Shown one piece after another: positions 38,940 through 47,696 of a stretch of 64,000 nucleotides of DNA. The notes beneath the pieces were generated by a model. It was not told the origin of the DNA and did not search any database. It worked only from the letters and a program-made list of their open reading frames with translations. Origin of the DNA: Ornithobacterium rhinotracheale (GTDB lineage Bacteria > Bacteroidota > Bacteroidia > Flavobacteriales > Weeksellaceae); NCBI RefSeq assembly GCF_022832975.1, contig NZ_CP094846.1, positions 1,585,501 to 1,649,500 on the forward strand, given 5' to 3'. The position numbers and the translations under genes are program-made. The number at the start of each line of letters is the position of its first letter. Within the stretch, counting starts at the first letter, position 1.

Positions 38940-39280
38940 AAAATATATTTTTATTATTTAGCCTCTGCACCCTTTGCAGTTGCTACATTTATAGACCAAG
39001 CGATTCAAGAGAGGCTCAAACATCTATCGAAAAACAAATTGAGCCACAACATAGATACAAAATAATAAGCGATGGAGTTTCATACAAAATAAAAGCCATT
39101 GCATGGGAAGGTGATTCCTTAAAAACTGAAACAATCGGATTCAAGAAAAAGACTTTAAAATTCAATAAAAATCAAATTAGCTCGGTAGAAAATCGTGTAT
39201 TTTCTCGTGGGCGTAGCGATGCACTTACCTTTACAAGTTACGCTTTGATGGGCGGATTTATTTATTTTTTAACTAGATAA
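38936..39280 (+). CDS. Small lipoprotein, function unknown
   Basis: 114 residues. Lipobox LCSCYIY (Cys16), a basic beta-rich middle (KIISDGVSYKIKAIAWEGDSL) and one C-terminal hydrophobic helix (ALMGGFIYFLT). It overlaps the GT4 gene by 4 bp and ends 1 bp before the aminotransferase start, so it is co-translated in the operon. No family recognised. Confidence 0.75.
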   Translation: MKNIFLLFSLCTLCSCYIYRPSDSREAQTSIEKQIEPQHRYKIISDGVSYKIKAIAWEGDSLKTETIGFKKKTLKFNKNQISSVENRVFSRGRSDALTFTSYALMGGFIYFLTR

Positions 39281-39281
39281 A

Positions 39282-40463
39282 ATGAGAGAAGATTTTTTTA
39301 AATACCAAGCACAAACCACTGCGTTTGCTTCTGGCGTTGAAGTTTCGCACGCCAAGGGAAATTATATTTTTGGCACAGATGGCAAGGCTTATTTAGATTT
39401 TGAAGCGGGCGTATCTGCCAACACCTTAGGACATGGCAACGAGCGAATCAATCAGGCAATTATAGACCAAGTAAACAAGCACTTGCATGTGATGGTGTAT
39501 GGCGAATATGCACAAGAAAAGCCCGTGGCACTCTGCAAGCTTTTGGCTGAAACACTACCCGATCCACTCGAAGTGACTTATCTTGTAAACTCGGGTGCCG
39601 AGGCGATTGATGCCAGCTTAAAATTGGCTAAACGCGTAACGGGCAGACAAGAAATTATTTCGGCAAAAATGGCGTATCACGGAAACACGCACGGAGCGTT
39701 GAGCGTGAGCGGAAACGAAGATTTTAAACGAGCATTCCGTCCGTTGTTGCCCGATGTGCATTTTATTCAGTTTAATAACGAAGAAGACATTCAGCGTATT
39801 ACAGAAAAAACAGCGGGTGTAATTTTAGAAACCATTCAAGGTGCGGCAGGCTTTATTCAGCCACACAACGGCTGGCTAAAGCGTGTGAAACAACGCTGCG
39901 AAGAAGTAGGTGCTCTTTTGATTTTAGACGAAATTCAACCAGGCTTTGGACGCACAGGCAAGTGGTTTGCCTTTGAACATTATGGTGTGGTACCCGATAT
40001 TTTGGTTTTAGGAAAAGGCATGGCGGGTGGCTTGCCGATTGGTGCTTTTGTGGCTTCTGCCGCACACATGAAAAAACTCCAAGCCAATCCTAAATTAGGG
40101 CATATCACAACTTTTGGCGGAAACCCCGTTGTGGCAGCAGCGGCATTGGCTACCATGCAAGAACTGCATGAAGGCTCATATATTCAAGACATTCAGGCAA
40201 AAGAAGATTTGTTTAGAAAATTGCTGGTGCACCCTGCCATTAAATCATTTCCAGGCAAAGGGCTGATGCTCGCTCTCGAGCTCGAAAACGAACAAATCGT
40301 GCAGAAAGTTTCGGCTTTGGCGATGAAAAAAGGATTAATTCTGTTTTGGCTTCTGTACGAGACTCAATTCCTGCGTATTACACCACCACTCACGATTAGC
40401 ATGGAGGAAATCGAAAAAGGCTGCCAAATCATTTTGGAATGTCTAAATGAAGTAACAATATAA
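39282..40463 (+). CDS. Class III PLP aminotransferase (acetylornithine/ornithine type)
   Basis: 393 residues. PLP-phosphate binding NSGAEAIDASLKLAK (about 104-118), Asp in LILDEIQPGFGRTGKWFA (about 212-229) and the Schiff-base lysine in VLGKGMAGGLPIGA (about 245). Closest in pattern to ArgD/RocD-type enzymes. Without other arginine genes in the window, the substrate could also be another omega-amino acid or a sugar precursor of the operon. Last gene before a terminator. Confidence 0.88.
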   Translation: MREDFFKYQAQTTAFASGVEVSHAKGNYIFGTDGKAYLDFEAGVSANTLGHGNERINQAIIDQVNKHLHVMVYGEYAQEKPVALCKLLAETLPDPLEVTYLVNSGAEAIDASLKLAKRVTGRQEIISAKMAYHGNTHGALSVSGNEDFKRAFRPLLPDVHFIQFNNEEDIQRITEKTAGVILETIQGAAGFIQPHNGWLKRVKQRCEEVGALLILDEIQPGFGRTGKWFAFEHYGVVPDILVLGKGMAGGLPIGAFVASAAHMKKLQANPKLGHITTFGGNPVVAAAALATMQELHEGSYIQDIQAKEDLFRKLLVHPAIKSFPGKGLMLALELENEQIVQKVSALAMKKGLILFWLLYETQFLRITPPLTISMEEIEKGCQIILECLNEVTI

Positions 40464-40467
40464 TATC

Positions 40468-40505
40468 AAAAAGACTTAAAATACTTATTTTTAAGTCTTT
40501 TTTTT
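40468..40505 (+). terminator. Terminator of the wecB operon
   Basis: AAAAAGACTTAAAA pairs with TTTTAAGTCTTTTT and continues into T. Confidence 0.85.
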
Positions 40506-40687
40506 ATAAATACGCCTTAATAGATTGCATATAATTCAACTGAAAAACAAATAATTAAAATAAAAATAAAATATAGTTCTTCCCCCATAAGGTTAAAAAC
40601 CCTAAATTCATAAAGAATACAATCAACTTTTTTCGTGAGATTTAAAATTTGCTATAGTTTTGCGGGCTTGTTTAAAAAAATACATAT

Positions 40688-41497
40688 ATGAAAAGTCTTA
40701 AATACACAGCAATTATTTCATTTAACTTATTTTTCTCACTATCATTTGCTCAAGTGGGAATCAATACTACCGCCCCTAAAGCTACGGTAGAAATTCAAAC
40801 TTCTAAAAAAGAAAATGGCATAGAAGGAGTTTTAATTCCCCGAGTAACTACCCAAAGGGCTGAAACGATGGGCGAAGAAGTTCCAGAGTCTACTTTGGTA
40901 TATATCACAGATGGTGTAACTGGAAACAACACAGCCTCTCAAATTCAAGGAAAAGGTTTTTACTACTTTGATACTTCTACCAAAAAATGGACAAAAATAG
41001 GGGGCAGCGCTAGCACCAGTAACGAAGTTACCTTATATTCAGGAGATGGAGTTTTACCTACCAATCGCGTTGTGAAAATGAATGGAAACAACCTATCTTT
41101 TGAAGGAAATGGAAATGTGGGGATAGGAACCTCTACTCCTACTGAAAAATTAGAGATTTCTGAAGGCAATGTGAAAATAAAAGATTTGTATTCCTCCACA
41201 GCAACAAGTGAAGAAACTATAAAGCCTGTTGCCGTAAAAGAAGATGGAACATTAACTACAGCTCCAGAAACTCCACAAACCATTTTAGGCTTATTCGAAG
41301 CAAATACCCTTTACACCTTACAAGTAAGTGCAAAAAATTTCTTTCCAATAATAACACATTTTGAGCACGAAGGTGGTATTATGGGGTATGATTTTAGTAT
41401 TAGAGATGGTATTTGGCATTTGGCAATATTGCCCGCAAACGGATTACGTGTAGGCGCGCAAAAAGCATATGTAGGAATTTCATTTATCAATCGATAG
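40688..41497 (+). CDS. Exported surface protein with VGINTTAPKATVEI start
   Basis: 269 residues with a signal peptide (about 1-21, SLSFAQ). After cleavage come VGINTTAPKATVEIQ and later GNVGIGTSTPTEKLEIS, the repeated 'GI.T..P...LE' motif common in flavobacterial exported proteins and resembling tail-fibre-like beta structures. The rest is Ser/Thr/Gly-rich. Probably surface-located; exact role unknown. Its own -7-like box TAGTTTTG is at 40655-40662. Confidence 0.8.
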   Translation: MKSLKYTAIISFNLFFSLSFAQVGINTTAPKATVEIQTSKKENGIEGVLIPRVTTQRAETMGEEVPESTLVYITDGVTGNNTASQIQGKGFYYFDTSTKKWTKIGGSASTSNEVTLYSGDGVLPTNRVVKMNGNNLSFEGNGNVGIGTSTPTEKLEISEGNVKIKDLYSSTATSEETIKPVAVKEDGTLTTAPETPQTILGLFEANTLYTLQVSAKNFFPIITHFEHEGGIMGYDFSIRDGIWHLAILPANGLRVGAQKAYVGISFINR

Positions 41498-41566
41498 AAT
41501 GTTGAGATAATAAAACTTTTAAGGGCATTTTGGGAGTGCTTGGACGAAACAACAAAATAAAATCAT

Positions 41567-41600
41567 AAGGCTTAAAATTGATATTTTAAGCCTTTTTTTT
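41567..41600 (+). terminator. Rho-independent terminator
   Basis: AAGGCTTAAAAT pairs with ATTTTAAGCCTT, TGAT loop, then a T run. Confidence 0.9.
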
Positions 41601-41666
41601 TCAATAATTTATTTCATTCACTTAGTACTCAGTTTTATACTCATCAGTAAAAAATTATGAAAACAA

Positions 41667-41700
41667 AAAACCATTGAAAATCATAATTTTCAATGGTTTT
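41667..41700 (-). terminator. Terminator of the tRNA gene
   Basis: On the minus strand AAAACCATTGAAAAT pairs with ATTTTCAATGGTTTT and runs into TTTTTTG, 7 nt after the tRNA 3' end. Confidence 0.85.
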
Positions 41701-41706
41701 GCTATG

Positions 41707-41780
41707 TAGCGAGGAGCAGAATCGAACTGCCGACCTCCGGGTTATGAATCCGACGCTCTAACCAACTGAGCTACCTCGCC
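41707..41780 (-). tRNA. tRNA with CAT anticodon (elongator Met, or Ile2)
   Basis: 74 nt on the minus strand: acceptor GGCGAGG/CCTCGCT, D arm GCTCAGTTGGTTAGAGC, anticodon loop TTCATAA, T arm with GTTCGATTC. The CCA is not encoded. G1-U72 rules out the initiator C1-A72 type. A CAT anticodon may be read as Met or, when the C is modified to lysidine, as Ile; this cannot be told here. Confidence 0.95.
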
Positions 41781-42001
41781 GTTCAAAAGGAATGCAAATA
41801 TAATAACTTATTTTTTTATCTCACAAATATTTTTGTAGCTTTTTTATTTCTTAATTCATACTTATTTGATTTTCAATTTCATTTAGATTAAAATTTATTA
41901 GTTTTTAAACATCATTTCTTAAGCTATTAAATTCTCTTAAATTCAAGGTTAGCCCTTTGATTTAATGTATATTTGCGAATATTGTAAAAAAAACAATCCC
42001 T

Positions 42002-44347
42002 ATGTGGAATAAAATTGCTTCGTTTATTCTGAGAAATAGAGCTTATATTCTTATTTCTCTCGTGATATATTTAGTCGCCATGGTGTTTATTTCTATGACT
42101 TATGGCGTAAAATTCTCCACCACAAGTGCTCAGCTCCTACCTTCATCAGACCCTGCCATGGTAAATCTACGCGATTTCCAGCAAACTTTTGGAAACGAGA
42201 GCAATGTGGTCGTCATCGGGTATGATGATGAAAAAATGCACGAAAAACCGAATTATGATGCCTTTAAACAATTGCAACAAAAAATTGCTACACTCAATGG
42301 TGTGAAATCGGTTTTCTCGATGGAAGATGCAATAAAACTCATTCGTGATACGGTGAATGGTGGTTTCAAAACTGAAAAAATCATCTCTGCAAATGAGAAT
42401 TATAATGAAGAAATTAAACAATTAGAGAATTTCCCGTTTTATGATGGGATTTTGTACAATACAAAAAACAATGCCAAAGAAATTTTGGTGTACATCGACG
42501 ATCAAATCATGAACTCGCCCGAGCGAGCCAAGGAAACTTTGCAAATCAACGATTGGGTAGAAGAATTTGAAGAACAAACGCAGATTCCGCTCTATTTATC
42601 GGGCATGCCTGTCATAAGAACTATGAATTCCCAAGCGGTAAAAAGCGAATCTTTTACTTTCATTGGGGCTTCTTTACTCGTGACATGTTTGCTATTTTTG
42701 TATTTCTATCGTTCGCTCAGAAACACGCTCATTGCTGTTGCCGTAGTGGCATGTGCAGTAATGTCATGTTTTGCACTTATGGCATTTTTGGGCTACGATA
42801 TTACGATTCTTACGGCGCTTGTTCCGCCATTGCTGATTGTGATTGGAATCCCAAACTGCATCTATCTCATCAATAAATACCAAAAAGAATATGTGGTGCA
42901 TAAAAACAAAATTAAAGCACTACACCGCATGATTGTGCATGTGGGGAATGCGGCAATCCTTACCAATCTTACTACGGCGTTTGGGTTCTTTACTTTCCTG
43001 TTTACCGATAGCAAAACTTTGCAGGAATTTGGGATTGTATCTTCATTAAACATTGTAGGAATTTTCTTTTTATCTTTCTTGATTGTGCCTACACTTTTAA
43101 GCTATTTTCCAGAGCCAAAAGAAAAAGAACTTTCGCATTTATCATTCAATTGGACCAACAAAGTTTTTGTTTTTATTGAAAATATTATTGCTCATCATCG
43201 CAAAAAAGTCTACATCACCGTTGCAGCACTTTTGGCGCTATCGTTCCTTGGAATTTCGTTGATGAAAAGTAGCGGAAACATTTTAGATGATATGTCTAAA
43301 AACACCGATTTTTACAAAGAAATTAGCTTTTTTGACAAAGAATTTGGGGGTGTTTTACCGCTTGAAATCGTTGTAGACACCAAGCGTCCCAACGGCGTTA
43401 CTTCTATCAACAATTTACAAAAACTTGACCAATTTAGCGAATATATCGATAGCTTAAATATTTCGTCTAAACCGCTCTCAATTGTGCCTTTAGTCAAAAT
43501 GGCAAAACAGGCATATTACAACAACGATTCAGCGTTTTATCAATTACCGACACGCCAAGAGCGTAGTTTTATTTTGGGCGAAATCAAGAAGTCTAAAGGT
43601 GGCAACGAGCATATGCTAAGTAGCTATCTCGATTCCACCAAAAGCAAAGCACGCGTAACCACACTTTTAAGCAATATGGATAGTGATGTTTTGGCGTTCA
43701 GCACGCAACACATTCAAGATAAATTAAAACAAATTTTCCCAGATGGGCGTTATAAAACTTATGTTACGGGTATGGCTTTTGTGTTCCAAGAAGGAACTAA
43801 ATACTTGACTCATAATTTATTCATCTCGATTTCCATTGCAATTTTAATGATTTCGGTATTTATGGTATTTATGTTCCGTTCGCCACAAATGGTGTTTATT
43901 GCCTTGTTACCTAACATTTTACCATTGCTCACCACAGCGGGATTCATGGGCTATTTGGGTATCCCTATCAAGCCTTCCACTATTTTGGTGTTCAGTATTG
44001 CGTTTGGTATTGCGGTGGACGATACCATTCACTTTTTGGCGCGTTATCGTCAAGACTTGAAAAAATACGAAAGGATTAGCCTTTCCGTTGCCGAATCTAT
44101 GGAGCATGTGGGCAGTAGCATGTTCTACACTTCGGTGATTTTATTTGCAGGATTTGGCGTGTTTATGTTCAGTGGCTTTAATGGGATTGTAGCCTTAGGT
44201 GGCTTGGTCGTTTTGACCCTGCTCATGGCGATGTTTGCCAATTTGATATTACTCCCTTCTCTCCTACTCACTTACGAAAGATTTAGCAATAAAGAATTTT
44301 CAGACCCTAAACTAGATTTATTCAAGGAAGACGACGAAGAAGATTAA
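42002..44347 (+). CDS. MMPL/RND-family membrane transporter
   Basis: 781 residues. Twelve membrane helices in two sets of six: one helix at about 12-32, a large periplasmic loop, five helices at about 215-365, one near 400, a second loop, and five at about 625-760. The GIPIKPSTILVFSIAFGIAVDDTIHFLARYR stretch (given in two parts: about 655-685) carries the conserved Asp pair of RND/MMPL proteins. Likely exports lipids or hydrophobic compounds. It is monocistronic, without an MFP or TolC partner, as usual for HpnN/MmpL-like exporters. Confidence 0.9.
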   Translation: MWNKIASFILRNRAYILISLVIYLVAMVFISMTYGVKFSTTSAQLLPSSDPAMVNLRDFQQTFGNESNVVVIGYDDEKMHEKPNYDAFKQLQQKIATLNGVKSVFSMEDAIKLIRDTVNGGFKTEKIISANENYNEEIKQLENFPFYDGILYNTKNNAKEILVYIDDQIMNSPERAKETLQINDWVEEFEEQTQIPLYLSGMPVIRTMNSQAVKSESFTFIGASLLVTCLLFLYFYRSLRNTLIAVAVVACAVMSCFALMAFLGYDITILTALVPPLLIVIGIPNCIYLINKYQKEYVVHKNKIKALHRMIVHVGNAAILTNLTTAFGFFTFLFTDSKTLQEFGIVSSLNIVGIFFLSFLIVPTLLSYFPEPKEKELSHLSFNWTNKVFVFIENIIAHHRKKVYITVAALLALSFLGISLMKSSGNILDDMSKNTDFYKEISFFDKEFGGVLPLEIVVDTKRPNGVTSINNLQKLDQFSEYIDSLNISSKPLSIVPLVKMAKQAYYNNDSAFYQLPTRQERSFILGEIKKSKGGNEHMLSSYLDSTKSKARVTTLLSNMDSDVLAFSTQHIQDKLKQIFPDGRYKTYVTGMAFVFQEGTKYLTHNLFISISIAILMISVFMVFMFRSPQMVFIALLPNILPLLTTAGFMGYLGIPIKPSTILVFSIAFGIAVDDTIHFLARYRQDLKKYERISLSVAESMEHVGSSMFYTSVILFAGFGVFMFSGFNGIVALGGLVVLTLLMAMFANLILLPSLLLTYERFSNKEFSDPKLDLFKEDDEED

Positions 44348-44359
44348 TTTAGATAAAAT

Positions 44360-44962
44360 CGGAATTTGATATATTTTATCATTCCGAACTCGTTTCGGAA
44401 TCCAAAACTTTTCACTCCAATTGTCATTCTGAATTTATTTCAGAATCTCCGTGATTTATTAAGTAAGACCCTGAATCAAATTCAAGGTGACATCACGCAA
44501 AAAAACGGAATTTGATATATTTTATCATTCTAAACTCCGATTCGGAATCCAAAGCTTTTCGCCCTGATTGTCATTCTGAATTTATTTCAGAATCTCCGTG
44601 ATTTATTAAGTAAAACCCTGAATCAAGTTCAGGGTGACACCACGCGAAAAAACGGAATTTGATATATTTTATCATTCCGAACTCAAATTTGGAATCCAAA
44701 ACTTTTCACTCTAATTGTCATTCTGAATTTATTTTAGAATCTCTGTGATTTATTAAGTAAGACCCTGAATCAAGTTCAGGGTGACACCACGCGAAAAAAC
44801 GGAATTTGATATATTTTATCATTCTAAACTCCGATTCGGAATCCAAAGCTTTTCGCCCTGATTGTCATTCTGAATTTATTTTAGAATCTCTGTGATTTAT
44901 TAAGTAAGACCCTGAATCAAATTCAAGGTGACATCACGCTAAAATCGGAATTTGATATATTT
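44360..44962 (+). repeat. Tandem array of four 146-147 bp units, each with three palindromes
   Basis: Units start with CGGAATTTGATATATTTTA at 44360, 44506, 44653 and 44800, and a 17-bp fifth start is at 44946. Every unit has three palindromes in order: ATTCCGAA...TTCGGAAT, ATTCTGAATTTATTTCAGAAT less one base, and CCCTGAATCAAGTTCAGGG. Units 1 and 3, and units 2 and 4, resemble each other in their first halves, so a 293-bp pair was probably duplicated. No gene is present between 44348 and 45051. Confidence 0.95.
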
Positions 44963-45051
44963 TTAAATGATTTATATCGGTTTAAGATTCTTAAAACTTT
45001 CAATTCAAAAATAAATTAATAACTTTGCCCGCTTTTTAATACCAAAAAATT

Positions 45052-46356
45052 ATGCGTACAAAATCCACAGGAAGAAAGAAAATAAACATCGTAACGCTCG
45101 GATGCTCAAAGAATATTTATGATTCTGAGGTTTTAATGGGACAACTTAAAGCCAACGGAAAAGAAGTAGTACACGAGCAAGCGGGTGATATTGTGGTGAT
45201 TAACACTTGTGGCTTTATCGAAAACGCGAAAGAAGAATCCATCAATACTATTTTGAATTTCGTGGATTTAAAACAACGCGGATTGGTAGAAAAAGTTTTT
45301 GTAACAGGCTGTCTCTCTGAACGCTACAAGCCCGATCTAGAAAAAGAAATCCCAGATGTAAACCAATATTTTGGAACAAGAGATTTACCTTTGTTATTAA
45401 AGGCTTTGGGGGCAGACTACAAGCATGAACTGGTGGGCGAACGATTGACGACTACGCCACGACATTATGCTTATTTAAAAATTGCGGAGGGTTGCGACAG
45501 ACCTTGTGCTTTTTGTGCCATTCCATTGATGCGTGGAGCGCATAAATCTACTCCAATTGAGGATTTGGTGACCGAAACTAAAAAATTGGCTAAAAACGGA
45601 ACCAAAGAATTAATCTTAATCGCTCAGGACTTAACTTATTATGGGATTGACATTTATAACAAAAGAGCCCTTGCCGATTTGCTCAAAGAATTGGTAAAAG
45701 TAGAAGGCATCGAGTGGATTCGCTTGCATTATGCATTCCCGACGGGTTTCCCTGAAGATGTGCTAGATGTGATTAAAAATGAACCAAAGGTTTGTAACTA
45801 TATCGACATCCCTTTGCAACATATTTCTACGCCTATTTTAAAGGCGATGCGCCGTGGTACAACGGAAGAAAAAACCAATAGATTGCTTGATAAATTCCGT
45901 GAAAAAGTGCCAAATATGGCAATTAGAACTACCTTAATCTGTGGGTTCCCTGGCGAAACGGAAGAAGATTTTGAATTAATGAAAGAATGGGTAAAAACGC
46001 AACGATTTGACCGACTGGGCTGTTTCACCTATTCGCATGAGGAAAACACGCACGCTTTCAACATGGAAGATGATGTGCCTCAAGAAGTAAAAGAACAACG
46101 CGTGGCAGAAATCATGGAAATTCAATCTCAAATTTCATGGGAACTGAACCAAGAAAAAATTGGAAAGATTTTTAAAGTTTTAATCGACCGAAAAGAAGGC
46201 AACTATTTTGTGGGACGCACAGAATTTGATTCGCCCGATGTGGATAATGAAGTTTTGATACCAGCCGAAGACATTTATTTATCGATTGGTGAATTTGTAA
46301 ATGCTAAAATCACCGATGCTACCGAGTTTGATTTATATGCCGAGGTGGTAGACTAA
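45052..46356 (+). CDS. rimO: Ribosomal protein uS12 methylthiotransferase RimO
   Basis: 434 residues. N-terminal UPF0004 domain with LGCSKNIYDSE, VVINTCGF and VTGCLSE (three cluster cysteines); radical SAM motif CDRPCAFC inside EGCDRPCAFCAIP (about 145); C-terminal TRAM-like domain (about 370-434). It methylthiolates Asp of ribosomal protein S12 using two Fe-S clusters and SAM. A -7-like TAACTTTG lies at 45020-45027. Monocistronic. Confidence 0.96.
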   Translation: MRTKSTGRKKINIVTLGCSKNIYDSEVLMGQLKANGKEVVHEQAGDIVVINTCGFIENAKEESINTILNFVDLKQRGLVEKVFVTGCLSERYKPDLEKEIPDVNQYFGTRDLPLLLKALGADYKHELVGERLTTTPRHYAYLKIAEGCDRPCAFCAIPLMRGAHKSTPIEDLVTETKKLAKNGTKELILIAQDLTYYGIDIYNKRALADLLKELVKVEGIEWIRLHYAFPTGFPEDVLDVIKNEPKVCNYIDIPLQHISTPILKAMRRGTTEEKTNRLLDKFREKVPNMAIRTTLICGFPGETEEDFELMKEWVKTQRFDRLGCFTYSHEENTHAFNMEDDVPQEVKEQRVAEIMEIQSQISWELNQEKIGKIFKVLIDRKEGNYFVGRTEFDSPDVDNEVLIPAEDIYLSIGEFVNAKITDATEFDLYAEVVD

Positions 46357-46466
46357 AAATTCAATTTAGCTATATTTTTTAAAATCTCTTTTTATTAAAA
46401 TAACTAAAAAATTGTTTTTGGCATTGATTTTGTTTTTAAGACTATAACTAAAATTAAAATTTAATC

Positions 46467-46913
46467 ATGAAGAAAATCATTTTATCTGTAGCCGTAGCCT
46501 CTTTGGCGTTGAGTTCATGTCAAAAAAAAGAGCAAAAAGTAGATGAAACGCAAGTAACCACTGAGCAAGCCGAAGGTGTTGCAGCTCCTGCGGTGAAGGA
46601 CTATGCAGGTGAGTACGAAGGTGTGGAGCCATGTGCAGATTGCGAAGGAATGAAGATTACTCTAACTTTGAATGCTGACAATACTTTTGTGCAAGAGACT
46701 GAGTATTTGGGTAAAGAAATCAACAATAAATTTACCGATAAAGGTACTTATACTTGGAACAACGACGGAACAATCGTGACGCTTACGCCAGAGAATGCAC
46801 CAGACCAAGTTAGCCATTTCAAAGTGGAAGAAGGTAAATTAATTCAGCTCAATGCGGATTTACAGGAAAATACAGGCGATGTTGCGGATAGCTATGTTTT
46901 GAGCAAGAAATAA
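46467..46913 (+). CDS. NlpE-like lipoprotein (copper-homeostasis/envelope-stress type)
   Basis: 148 residues. Lipobox LSSCQ (Cys18), short charged linker, then an NlpE N-terminal domain with the redox motif CADC in GVEPCADCEGMKITLTLN (about 53-70) and YEG/GTYTW strands. The E. coli homologue activates the Cpx response on surface contact and copper stress; Bacteroidota lack that exact pathway, so the role here is inferred. Followed by a bidirectional terminator. Confidence 0.85.
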   Translation: MKKIILSVAVASLALSSCQKKEQKVDETQVTTEQAEGVAAPAVKDYAGEYEGVEPCADCEGMKITLTLNADNTFVQETEYLGKEINNKFTDKGTYTWNNDGTIVTLTPENAPDQVSHFKVEEGKLIQLNADLQENTGDVADSYVLSKK

Positions 46914-46931
46914 GGCGCTGCCTATACAAAT

Positions 46932-46967
46932 AAAACCCCCATCGCACCCGAGTGCGACGGGGGTTTT
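46932..46967. terminator. Bidirectional terminator
   Basis: AAAACCCCCATCGCA pairs with TGCGACGGGGGTTTT (one mismatch) between converging nlpE-like and YceI genes. Confidence 0.92.
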
Positions 46968-46987
46968 ATTTTTTATAAAAGTGTTTT

Positions 46988-47611
46988 TTATAGCTCTGTA
47001 ATGATTTCTATGCTCACATCTGTCCAAGTTTTATCTTGGTGAAGAAGTTTGCACTCGTTGTGTAATAAATCAAATCCTTTTTGGATATCGAAATCTTTCA
47101 ACACATCGATAGTTCCAGTGATTACAATTTTATTGTCATAAAATGTGTATTTGAAATCTTTAGTCACCTCGTGGTCGTTTAATTTTAAAGTAACAGGTAC
47201 CACGCTATTATTGAATTGCCCAAAGCTACCTTCAATCTCTGGCGATGTCATACTTCCAAAAAATAATGTACGAAGCAAATTATCTCTTGAATCGTCTCCT
47301 GTGTTTACAGACAAGCTATTGATTTTGAATTTAGCCCCATTCAACACATCTTCTTTTATTGTCGCTGGATGATAGTCCGTTAATTCATAATCTGAAAATG
47401 TTCCCTCTACCCCTACTTTTTCTGGTGTTTTGTAAGCAGTCCAAGTAAGTTTTGTAGTTTCTGGATGATAGGTATATTCCCCTTCAGAAATAGAATCATT
47501 AGTTGCAGCTGTAATTTCAGGTGCGCTTGTTGAGATAGGCTCTGCCTCCTGCTTTTTGGAACAAGAAAAAACTAATAAGCTCGCAAGTGATAAAGTAAGT
47601 ATTTTTTTCAT
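46988..47611 (-). CDS. YceI-family lipoprotein
   Basis: 207 residues from ATG 47611; an in-frame ATG ten codons earlier precedes a poor N-terminus, while MKKILTLSLASLLVFSCSKK is a clean lipoprotein signal (Cys17). The body is a YceI lipocalin-like barrel (TKLTWTAYKTPEKVGVEGTF, GAKFKINSLSVNTGDDSRD). YceI proteins bind isoprenoid lipids in the periplasm. Confidence 0.88.
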   Translation of the reverse strand: MKKILTLSLASLLVFSCSKKQEAEPISTSAPEITAATNDSISEGEYTYHPETTKLTWTAYKTPEKVGVEGTFSDYELTDYHPATIKEDVLNGAKFKINSLSVNTGDDSRDNLLRTLFFGSMTSPEIEGSFGQFNNSVVPVTLKLNDHEVTKDFKYTFYDNKIVITGTIDVLKDFDIQKGFDLLHNECKLLHQDKTWTDVSIEIITEL

Positions 47612-47696
47612 GGTAAAAAATTTTTGGTAAAGATAAAACATTTAATGAAATTATAAATATTTCAATAATTAATTTCAGTTTTTATACATAAAATTT

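Noticed and set aside
44360-44962. Possible CRISPR array
   Set aside because: Units are 146-147 bp and similar over their whole length, with no unique spacers and no cas genes nearby.
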